7,516 bases of DNA from Candidatus Heimdallarchaeota archaeon. GTDB taxonomy: Archaea > Asgardarchaeota > Heimdallarchaeia > Heimdallarchaeales > Kariarchaeaceae. The translations under genes and the position numbers were made by a program. The first letter of the stretch is position 1; each line of letters opens with the position of its first letter. The notes under the pieces were generated by a model. It searched no databases and was not told where the DNA came from. It saw only the letters and a list, made by a program, of their open reading frames with translations. The stretch is taken from the NCBI GenBank assembly GCA_022574115.1, contig JACZSS010000118.1, positions 1 through 7,516 of the forward strand, written 5' to 3'. This document shows positions 1 to 5,851 of this stretch, in pieces.

Positions 1-105
1 TCAGGCAGACGCCAGATCAGTGGTGCTAAAACAGGTTTGGCTTTTTCATGGAGAGGTGTACCGACGACTGCAGGTGCACTGACAATTTTATCAAAGGAGA
101 TGTGA
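1..105 (+). CDS. Thiolase-family protein, C-terminal end only (partial)
   Basis: The frame starting at base 1 is open from the left edge to a TGA at 103-105 and gives the last 34 residues of a protein. The tail contains GRRQISGAKTGLAFSWRG followed by a hydrophobic strand ending in TILSKEM. This matches the C-terminal signature of archaeal/SCP2-type thiolases, which have a 'GKRQ(V/I)-GAK-GL-x-x-x-x-G' strand-loop and a final 'VxIL' strand. The next gene contains the related GKAGKRQISGDLTRGLAQAWGD, so the two look like tandem paralogues. The catalytic loops lie outside the window, so activity cannot be judged. The next gene starts 4 bp after the stop and its ribosome site lies inside this reading frame, which indicates co-transcription. 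Thiolase-family membership is well supported for such a short piece; substrate is unknown. Confidence 0.75.
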   Translation, partial: SGRRQISGAKTGLAFSWRGVPTTAGALTILSKEM

Positions 106-109
106 GATT

Positions 110-1306
110 ATGACAAAGAAAGTAGGACTGGTTAGCGCTGGAATCACACGATTCCAAAGGCGGGCAAAGGAAACAGGAAAAGAATTATCATATTATTCAG
201 CGAAGATGGCTTTGGATGCTGCTGGAATTACTCGTAAAGACGTAGATGGCGTAATTATCGGAAGCGCACCCGACGCATTTGACGGGGTTCACCAAAAACA
301 CGAATATCTCACTGATGGGTCTGGCGGATATAATCTTCCAACAATGCGAGGATATGTAGGCGGAGGTACAGGTGTATTCTCCCCAATTCAAGGTTGGTAT
401 TGTATAGCTTCAGGTGTTCATAATATCGTTTTGATTACAACAGAGGAAAAAATGAGTTCAGTGCTACCGTCTACTCAAGCTGCATTTATGACCATTTTTG
501 ATAATTTAATTGAACGACCATTAGGACCTAATTTAATCTGGATCTTTGCGCTGGAAATGCGGCGATATATGGAAGCACACGGAATTCCAAAGGAACACAT
601 CGCATCCGTTTCGGTGAAAAATAAAGAAAACGCGATAGACCATCCGTCCGCAATGTTAGGGAAAAAATGGACCTTGGACGAGGTCTTAAACTCTGAAATG
701 CTTGCTGATCCTGTCAGATTACTGGATATATCCCCTGTTGCTGACGGCGCAGCAAGTTTTGTGATGATGTCAGAGGAAAAAATCAAAGAATTTGGCATAT
801 CACTAGATGATGTTGCGTGGGTCGATGGAGTTGGATGGAATGTAGATACTACGATGTGGACAAATCGAGATTTGTACTATCCAAAATATCTTGAAAAAGC
901 AGCTCATCAAGCTTACAATATGGCGGGACAGAAAAATCATTCGCCCGAGGTTTTGAGAAAATGGCTTTCATTTGCAGAGCCTTACGATCCGTTTAATTAC
1001 AAAGAGCTTCATCACCTTGAAGGATTACAATTATTTGGTAAAGGGAAAGCACCTCAAGCTGCTTTTGATGGCATAACCGCAAGAGATGGTGATTTCCCCA
1101 CATGCCCATCAGGTGGACTACTTGGAGTTGGAAATCCAATTGCAGCAGCTGCAGGGATGAAAATCTGTGAGATCTATTGGCAGTTGACTGGTAAGGCAGG
1201 CAAACGTCAAATTTCAGGTGACCTTACACGAGGCCTAGCACAGGCATGGGGTGATCTAATGCAAGTGGGGACAGTTTTCATAGCACGTGGAGGTAGAGTT
1301 GAATGA
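110..1306 (+). CDS. Thiolase-like (SCP2/Ltp2-type) acyl-CoA protein lacking classical thiolase catalytic residues
   Basis: This 398-residue protein has the usual length and layout of SCP2-type/archaeal thiolases. An N-terminal KVGLVSAGITRF strand is followed by the 'IASG-x5-VLITTEEKMS' helix-strand near 99-116, 'DGAASFVMMSEE' near 212-223, and the C-terminal 'PSGGLLGVGNP' loop at 333-343. The catalytic positions differ from true thiolases. The nucleophile loop (CASG) reads GGTG at 85-88, so Cys is Gly. The HDxF motif is Y292-D-P-F295, and GHP is G341-N-P343. The mycobacterial steroid side-chain aldolase Ltp2 also has a YDxF motif and a DUF35 partner; this is recalled family knowledge. I infer an aldolase-like enzyme or a regulatory/scaffold subunit rather than a thiolase. 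The ATG is preceded by GGAG at 96-99. The gene overlaps the following DUF35 gene by 4 bp (ATGA). Databases would probably label it acetyl-CoA acetyltransferase. Confidence 0.9.
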   Translation: MTKKVGLVSAGITRFQRRAKETGKELSYYSAKMALDAAGITRKDVDGVIIGSAPDAFDGVHQKHEYLTDGSGGYNLPTMRGYVGGGTGVFSPIQGWYCIASGVHNIVLITTEEKMSSVLPSTQAAFMTIFDNLIERPLGPNLIWIFALEMRRYMEAHGIPKEHIASVSVKNKENAIDHPSAMLGKKWTLDEVLNSEMLADPVRLLDISPVADGAASFVMMSEEKIKEFGISLDDVAWVDGVGWNVDTTMWTNRDLYYPKYLEKAAHQAYNMAGQKNHSPEVLRKWLSFAEPYDPFNYKELHHLEGLQLFGKGKAPQAAFDGITARDGDFPTCPSGGLLGVGNPIAAAAGMKICEIYWQLTGKAGKRQISGDLTRGLAQAWGDLMQVGTVFIARGGRVE

Positions 1307-1800
1307 ACGTGCGAGGTACTAGACTGACGAATGACGAATTTCACAACGTTGCCATTAGCGTTGATCACGCCCCCGAAATTCAATACAAATGGGCAACAGG
1401 TGTTGCAATCACGAAATTCCTAGCCGGACTTAAAGAAGGAAAGATCTATGGTGTTCATTGTGATGATTGTGAAAGGACTGTCACCCCTCCAAGGATGTTC
1501 TGTGAGGAATGCTTTAGTCCCATGAACAACTATGTTGAGCTACCGGATACCGGAATTATAAACACGTTTTCAGTTGCCTATATTCGAACAGATGCCGTAC
1601 GAATTGAGAAACCTCAGATCCCAGTAGTTATTGATATCGATGGAACAACGCTTACACCTTCAGGATTTTTACATCTTCTTGATGACGTCAAAATTGAAGA
1701 TCTTAAAATAGGGATGAAAATCAAAGCAGTTTGGAAAAATCCGGAGGACCGTACCGGGGATATCACCGATATAAAATATTTCACAGGAGTGGAGGCATAA
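1303..1800 (+). CDS. DUF35 zinc-ribbon/OB-fold acyl-CoA-binding protein (first copy)
   Basis: This 165-residue protein has the standard DUF35 architecture. An N-terminal helical segment (ITKFLAGLKEGKIYG, 36-50) leads into a rubredoxin-like zinc ribbon with C53-x2-C56 and C67-x2-C70, then a C-terminal OB-fold of beta strands (about 75-160). Both Cys pairs are intact, so zinc binding is expected. In characterised systems DUF35 proteins bridge or support thiolase-fold enzymes, as in the archaeal thiolase/HMG-CoA synthase complex and the ChsH2-Ltp2 aldolase, where the OB-fold contacts CoA substrate. Its start overlaps the upstream stop as ATGA, with GGAGG at 1289-1293, pointing to translational coupling and a joint complex. 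It carries about 20 more N-terminal residues before the 'YKWATGVAITKF' segment than simple members. Family assignment is secure; substrate is unknown. Confidence 0.92.
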   Translation: MNVRGTRLTNDEFHNVAISVDHAPEIQYKWATGVAITKFLAGLKEGKIYGVHCDDCERTVTPPRMFCEECFSPMNNYVELPDTGIINTFSVAYIRTDAVRIEKPQIPVVIDIDGTTLTPSGFLHLLDDVKIEDLKIGMKIKAVWKNPEDRTGDITDIKYFTGVEA

Positions 1801-1801
1801 A

Positions 1802-2266
1802 ATGTTACCAACAAAGCGAGATCAACAAGGAGTTCCTACGACTGAGGTATGGGGTGATTTTCCAGTAACATATCATTATACTGTGGGTATATCTGGTGAA
1901 AAATTCTTTGAGGGTTTAAAGAACCAAAAACTTGTAGCCAATACATGCAATTCGTGTAACAAAACATATCTTCCACCAAAACTCTTCTGTGAGGACTGTT
2001 TTGATGAATTAACGGACGATAGTTACAAAGAGATTAAAGCCTCTGGAAAACTTGTTAGTTTCACCGAAGTGTTCCTTGATCATCGGGGCGATAAATTGTC
2101 AGATCCTTATTTTCTTGCATTAATTCAGCTAAATGGGACTGACACCACGTTCTTCCATAAATTAATAAACACAAATAATCCAACAATTGGAGGGAACGTA
2201 ACTGCTGTCTGGAATGATACCCGATCCGGATCATTATTTGATCTAAATGGTTTTCAGGCTGAATAA
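1802..2266 (+). CDS. DUF35 zinc-ribbon/OB-fold acyl-CoA-binding protein (second copy)
   Basis: This 154-residue paralogue of the preceding gene has the same order of parts. A 'VTYHYTVGISGEKFFEGLK' lead-in helix (22-40) precedes a zinc ribbon with C49-x2-C52 and C63-x2-C66 in the matching phrases 'LPPKLFCEDC' here and 'TPPRMFCEEC' in the first copy. The OB-fold spans about 75-154 and includes a 'FTEVFLDHRGDKLSDPYFLALIQL' region, quoted here only to locate it. The ATG lies one base after the upstream TAA, with GGAGG at 1791-1795, so the two are in one operon. The copies are clearly diverged in sequence, which suggests distinct partners: possibly one DUF35 for each of the two upstream thiolase-family subunits. 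It is the last gene of this block; the next gene is convergent. Confidence 0.92.
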   Translation: MLPTKRDQQGVPTTEVWGDFPVTYHYTVGISGEKFFEGLKNQKLVANTCNSCNKTYLPPKLFCEDCFDELTDDSYKEIKASGKLVSFTEVFLDHRGDKLSDPYFLALIQLNGTDTTFFHKLINTNNPTIGGNVTAVWNDTRSGSLFDLNGFQAE

Positions 2267-2272
2267 ACTGGT

Positions 2273-2290
2273 AAAAAGTTGGTTTAAAAA
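2273..2290 (-). terminator. Candidate oligo-T terminator for the minus-strand surface protein gene
   Basis: In the 69-bp convergent gap (2267-2335), the minus strand carries two T5 tracts, opposite AAAAA at 2286-2290 and 2273-2277. They lie about 46-63 bp past the minus-strand stop. Archaeal RNA polymerase often terminates at such T tracts without a hairpin. No stable hairpin and no comparable plus-strand T tract was seen. Confidence 0.3.
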
Positions 2291-2335
2291 TTGGGTATGA
2301 ATGTGTTGAAATCGGTAAAATAAGCCATATTAACG

Positions 2336-4288
2336 CTATGTCTTTCTTTTTCGATGAATAATGACAACAAATCCGAGATATATGATCGCTAGATAAATCT
2401 CGAATCCAGGAATTCCTGATAAAGGATTGTTAGGTTCCCCATCATCCTCAGGGTCAAATAAATCATGCGTTCTCTCATTGATTGGATCGAAAATGCCTGT
2501 TAATTTGATGACAATGTTATCAAAATTAATGCCGTTCACCTCGGTGGCATCATTGGGTGCAATAAATGTTTCCAAAGATGAAAACGCACCGTGAAGTTCG
2601 ATTTGCTGGAAAATTCCATACTTATCATAATGACCTTCTCCTTGAATATTCATGCTAAATTCATTTCGACGAATCGTTTGACTATCCGAATAAAAGTCAA
2701 TAATATCGATTGTATACATGCTAGAAGCGTGATATCCACCATCCTGTATATTTGAAGTAAGTTCGTAGCTCATACCAAAGGTCACGTCATCTTCCGTGGT
2801 TAAACCCTGAATCAGCATCGAATAAAAATCTGCTAGCACCACAATTGATTGATCATATGCTTGATATATTTTGTAATCCTCTGAAATCACAAATCCTGGA
2901 AGGTTAATTGCTCTTCTGAAGACTTCATCAGAAATACCCCCAAATTCATATCCACCTTCGCATGTGTAGTAATATCCGTATTCAGCAGACGTCGAAGAGC
3001 AAGTTTCAGTGTATTCTGCGTCAACAAAAGCAAACCCGGCAGTTGAAAGTCGGGGATAGGCATAATGAAACGTACCAAAGGCGGACATCCAAATCGTATT
3101 AACTTCACCATTGGTCAGATCGTTAATAGTTCGAATTGACGTAGTATCAGCATCATAAATGCTACCTTCTACTTCATAATACAAACCAGCAATATCCACA
3201 ACCTCCAAGTCCATCAGATTTTTACCAACGATCGGAGTTATAAAATCTTTGAAATCTAAAATTTTGGCTTCAGTAACATCTATTTCCTCCTGCGACATTG
3301 AACTTGGAAATGAGTAATCAAAATTGAATTCTGAAAGCTCTAGTTTGAATTTATCACCGATATCTAACTGCATTCCAATATTTTCCTTATCCTGAAGTTC
3401 TATGGTTATAGAAATATCTAAGTCAGGGGAACCAATATTAAGACTAAGAAAATCAATCACACCGTCGCTTTTTCTCCAATTCGCTTCAAAATTAAAACTA
3501 GCATCAACATCCGAATAGGCTCCTGTAACCTTGAAATTATCATTTGAATTTGTTACACTCAAGTCAAATCCGTCGAATTCTACGCCAGACTCCGTTGTTA
3601 AAAATGAAGTAAGTACATCCTCATGTTCCTCATATTTGTCATTTAATGCAAAAGGAAGTGGTATTATTTGTAATGGACCATCAACTAAACTAAATTGACT
3701 GACAGATCCAAAAATACCTGGTAGAGATAGACCACTACCAGATGGTATGGTTAAATCAATTTCTGGGCTTTGAAAGTAATTACAATAATCATAGAAGGTA
3801 GTGGTTGCACTCACTTCGGTCACAGTAACAACAACCGTTGAAATTTCAGTCGTACTATCAGTCGTACTCACGGTTGAAGTCTGCTCGAAATTGAGATTAT
3901 TGCATGTATTGGTTGTTTCGGGTATAAAGACATTAACACTTGATCCTGTAATGATTCCACCTGTCAAATCAATAATAGGGACTTCACCCGTTATTTCAGT
4001 TGACCCATCCCAAAACGTAATCTGCTCGTTTTGCACATTTATGATTTTCACATAGACTGATGATCCGACTAAAGATCCGTCAACTACCGTAGCCTCTGGG
4101 AAATCTGCATCAGTCAATAGTTCACTCAAACCTGTGAATTCTGTAATCTCATACCAGTATGTATCCCCAGCAATAATTTCAGATGAAATGTCGCCATCTG
4201 CGGTAGAGTCTTGGATTAGTGATAGATTCATAATCCATAGACTGGTCAAGCTAATTATTAGTAAATAAGTGGTAAATTTTCGTTTCAA
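2336..4288 (-). CDS. Secreted beta-rich surface protein with C-terminal IPGF-type membrane anchor
   Basis: This 650-residue protein begins with a signal peptide: basic MKRK, then a hydrophobic core at about 7-25, with the mature part starting near residue 30. It ends with acidic/proline-rich DPEDDGEPNNP, IPGF (626-629), a short helix (about 631-644) and a basic HRKRK tail. This is the layout of PGF-CTERM-like archaeal sorting signals and of the large Asgard surface proteins annotated 'choice-of-anchor'. The mature N-terminus GDTYWYEIT (41-49) also fits that group. A Ser/Thr-rich stretch (about 124-165) may be O-glycosylated. The only four cysteines, C129, C169, C430 and C443, could form two disulfides. 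No catalytic motif is recognised and the function is unknown. The start is TTG at 4288-4286: an in-frame stop lies just upstream, and the first in-frame ATG (Met20) would cut the signal peptide. Confidence 0.85.
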   Translation of the reverse strand: MKRKFTTYLLIISLTSLWIMNLSLIQDSTADGDISSEIIAGDTYWYEITEFTGLSELLTDADFPEATVVDGSLVGSSVYVKIINVQNEQITFWDGSTEITGEVPIIDLTGGIITGSSVNVFIPETTNTCNNLNFEQTSTVSTTDSTTEISTVVVTVTEVSATTTFYDYCNYFQSPEIDLTIPSGSGLSLPGIFGSVSQFSLVDGPLQIIPLPFALNDKYEEHEDVLTSFLTTESGVEFDGFDLSVTNSNDNFKVTGAYSDVDASFNFEANWRKSDGVIDFLSLNIGSPDLDISITIELQDKENIGMQLDIGDKFKLELSEFNFDYSFPSSMSQEEIDVTEAKILDFKDFITPIVGKNLMDLEVVDIAGLYYEVEGSIYDADTTSIRTINDLTNGEVNTIWMSAFGTFHYAYPRLSTAGFAFVDAEYTETCSSTSAEYGYYYTCEGGYEFGGISDEVFRRAINLPGFVISEDYKIYQAYDQSIVVLADFYSMLIQGLTTEDDVTFGMSYELTSNIQDGGYHASSMYTIDIIDFYSDSQTIRRNEFSMNIQGEGHYDKYGIFQQIELHGAFSSLETFIAPNDATEVNGINFDNIVIKLTGIFDPINERTHDLFDPEDDGEPNNPLSGIPGFEIYLAIIYLGFVVIIHRKRKT

Positions 4289-4317
4289 ATTCAGACCCCA
4301 TTAATTGCTATGATCAG

Positions 4318-4409
4318 CGACCAGTCTTGGAATAAATTCTTTTCGTAATTGTAAGTTTGAATAGCGAAAATCAGTCCAATTTACTGGTCGGGGGATCTTC
4401 TTCGCTATT
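4318..4409. repeat. Two interleaved perfect inverted repeats in the divergent intergenic region
   Basis: Pair one is CGACCAGT (4318-4325) with ACTGGTCG (4383-4390). Pair two is AATAGCGAA (4360-4368) with TTCGCTATT (4401-4409). The left arm of pair two lies inside the loop of pair one and its right arm lies outside it, so as RNA the two would form a pseudoknot-like topology; as DNA they could be paired operator half-sites. They overlap the minus-strand promoter candidate. Function is inferred only. Confidence 0.45.
4331..4345 (-). promoter_or_regulatory. Candidate archaeal BRE/TATA promoter of the surface protein gene
   Basis: On the minus strand this reads CGAAAAGAATTTATT. A purine-rich CGAAAAG resembles a BRE and is followed by AATTTATT as a TATA-like box. 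A start site about 26 bp downstream would give a leader of roughly 20 nt before the TTG start. That leader holds a GGGGT that could act as a weak ribosome site. The arrangement supports the chosen start but is not proof. Confidence 0.4.
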
Positions 4410-4424
4410 GATAAATCTTTCAGT

Positions 4425-4439
4425 TTCAGGATTCCTGAA
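4425..4439. promoter_or_regulatory. Perfect 15-bp palindrome, candidate operator
   Basis: TTCAGGATTCCTGAA is a perfect 7-bp inverted repeat around a single central base. It lies 50 bp before the MFS transporter start and about 136 bp before the surface protein start. Size and symmetry suit a dimeric helix-turn-helix regulator. It is too short for a stable terminator and has no T tract. No regulator gene is present in the window. Confidence 0.4.
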
Positions 4440-4465
4440 TTTGTAAAGTTTCTAAACATGTAATG

Positions 4466-4473
4466 TTAAATTA
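4466..4473 (+). promoter_or_regulatory. Weak TATA-like box before the MFS transporter
   Basis: TTAAATTA centred near 4469-4470 would place transcription start about 26 bp downstream, close to the ATG codons at 4489 and 4495. No Shine-Dalgarno sequence precedes either ATG, so a leaderless transcript is possible. The BRE position is not purine-rich, so the evidence is weak. The rest of 4289-4488 holds only the repeats listed separately; no small gene was seen. Confidence 0.25.
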
Positions 4474-4488
4474 GTCGAATGACAACAA

Positions 4489-5836
4489 ATGATAATGGGT
4501 TTTGTCTCAAGATGGTTAGGTGTAGACCAGCTTCAACCAGGGCTGCAAAAATCTATTACTACAAGCGTCTTAATTAACGCGTTCAGGGCGATTTCTCATA
4601 ATCTATTTATCATAACTTCCGTTCTTTATTTTCTCGATACTTTAGAACCTCTTCAAGTGGGATTGATAGGGAGCATTTTTTATTACACAAGCATTGCTCG
4701 ATTTTCCAACAGGGAATTTAGGAGATGCAGTTGGATACAAAACTATTCTGCTTACCGGCTATATCTTTCAAATAATCGCGGTTCCATTTCTCTTATTCGA
4801 TGATAGGATTAAAAATAGTCCATTGGGGCTAACTTCAATCTTTGCTGCAAATTTAGTATTTATGATTATATACGCCATCGGGACTTCTCAAGAGAGTGGA
4901 GCATTGGAGGCTTGGTTGGACAACAGATATCGAGTGATGTCTGACGACGACTCCAATCGTGAAATGTACAAACATTTCCAGGCTAAGGCAGGGTTAATTC
5001 ATAACGTCATGAGCATTCTCGGATTTGTCTTGGGTGGAGCCATTGCAACGCTATTTTCCCGAAAGGTGGTATTTTCACTCTTCTTACTTCTCTTAATCAC
5101 AACTTTGGTCATTATTTTGGTAAAATTGCCAACAGATGTAGCACCAGAGGAAAAGATCAGCACCCGAAGTTATTTGAGAAGAATACAAGAGAGCTGTGAG
5201 ATATTTTTGAAGACTCCGGTCCTCTTAACGTATTTTCTTGGAATTGCTTTCATGTGGGCTGCCAATGCTTCTGTGTGGTACATCTTTTTATTGTTCAAAC
5301 TCTATCTTGAGTATACAGGATCGGATGCTGGGGCTGGCGGATTGAGAGGAATTGTTTACCTCAGTGGATTATTTTGGCAAATATTGGTTATCCGAGTAAT
5401 CCACAGATTCAAAAAAGCTTATCTCTGGGTTTTCTTGTCCGCATTTATCAGCAATGTTATCTTTTTTAGCCTAGTCTTGATTTATTACCAAACGGTACCT
5501 CCGGGCAAATTTAGTCTTTTCGCAATTGCGGGATTTCTCCTAATCTATCAAATTCCGGTCGCATGGGAAGCATTGCAAGGTACCCTTCAGCAACGCATCA
5601 ACCTAGATTTAATTCCAGACGAATACAGAAATTCTCTTTATTCGCTCCTGCCAACATTAGCACAACTTTTTGGTGTTCCTTTTGTATTCGCGGCCGGCTG
5701 GCTAATTAACGGATATGGTTTTGAGAGTGTCTTCTATTTGTTAATCGTTATTAGTTTAGCTGGCTCATTCCTACTGGGATTAAGTTTCAAGTTTGCAGGT
5801 GCCTCACATGAGACCCCTGCTAAGAATTTAATTTAG
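4489..5836 (+). CDS. Major facilitator superfamily (MFS) transporter, frameshifted
   Basis: Two reading frames together give one MFS protein of about 448 residues. Frame one (ATG 4489 to about 4680) has the N-terminal helix (SITTSVLINAFRAISHNLF) and 'LEPLQVGLIGSIF'. Frame two, open from 4670, continues with 'ITQALLDFPTGNLGDAVGYK', the MFS loop 2-3 motif A (PTG...GD..GYK). It then reaches the TAG at 5834-5836 through a 'QESGALEAWLD' segment typical of one MFS subgroup. Around ten further hydrophobic helices make a plausible total of twelve. The break falls near T6 at 4676-4681 and needs loss of one base or gain of two. It may be a sequencing error, a real mutation or slippage; after the break the frame is intact for over 380 codons, which argues against an old pseudogene. 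Substrate is unknown. The start could be ATG 4489 or 4495. Confidence 0.8.
4676..4681 (+). other. Probable frameshift site in MFS gene (T6 run)
   Basis: Six consecutive T follow GAGCA. Read with five T, codons run AGC ATT TTT ATT ACA CAA GCA TTG and continue directly into the downstream frame. Frame two is closed by a TAG at 4667-4669 and frame one loses MFS similarity after SIF, so the shift must occur between about 4670 and 4700. The homopolymer is the likeliest point. Confidence 0.6.
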
Positions 5837-5851
5837 TTTGTCGCTTGTACT

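Noticed and set aside
475..798. Minus-strand open frame of about 107 codons inside the thiolase-like gene
   Set aside because: It is opposite a well-supported coding region, with no family resemblance and no ribosome site noted.
2408..2419. Perfect 12-bp palindrome CAGGAATTCCTG
   Set aside because: It lies inside the surface protein gene and is explained by codons for the SGIPG part of the anchor motif; no regulatory context.
3801..4055. Plus-strand Val/Thr-rich open frame
   Set aside because: It is the antisense of the Ser/Thr-rich stretch of the surface protein; the composition follows from that.
4479..4481. ATG at 4479 as transporter start
   Set aside because: It is in a different frame from the MFS N-terminal helix and its translation has no MFS character.
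5837..5851. Terminator between the convergent transporter and zinc-ribbon genes
   Set aside because: The gap is only 15 bp, with no hairpin or T tract; any termination signals must overlap the coding ends.
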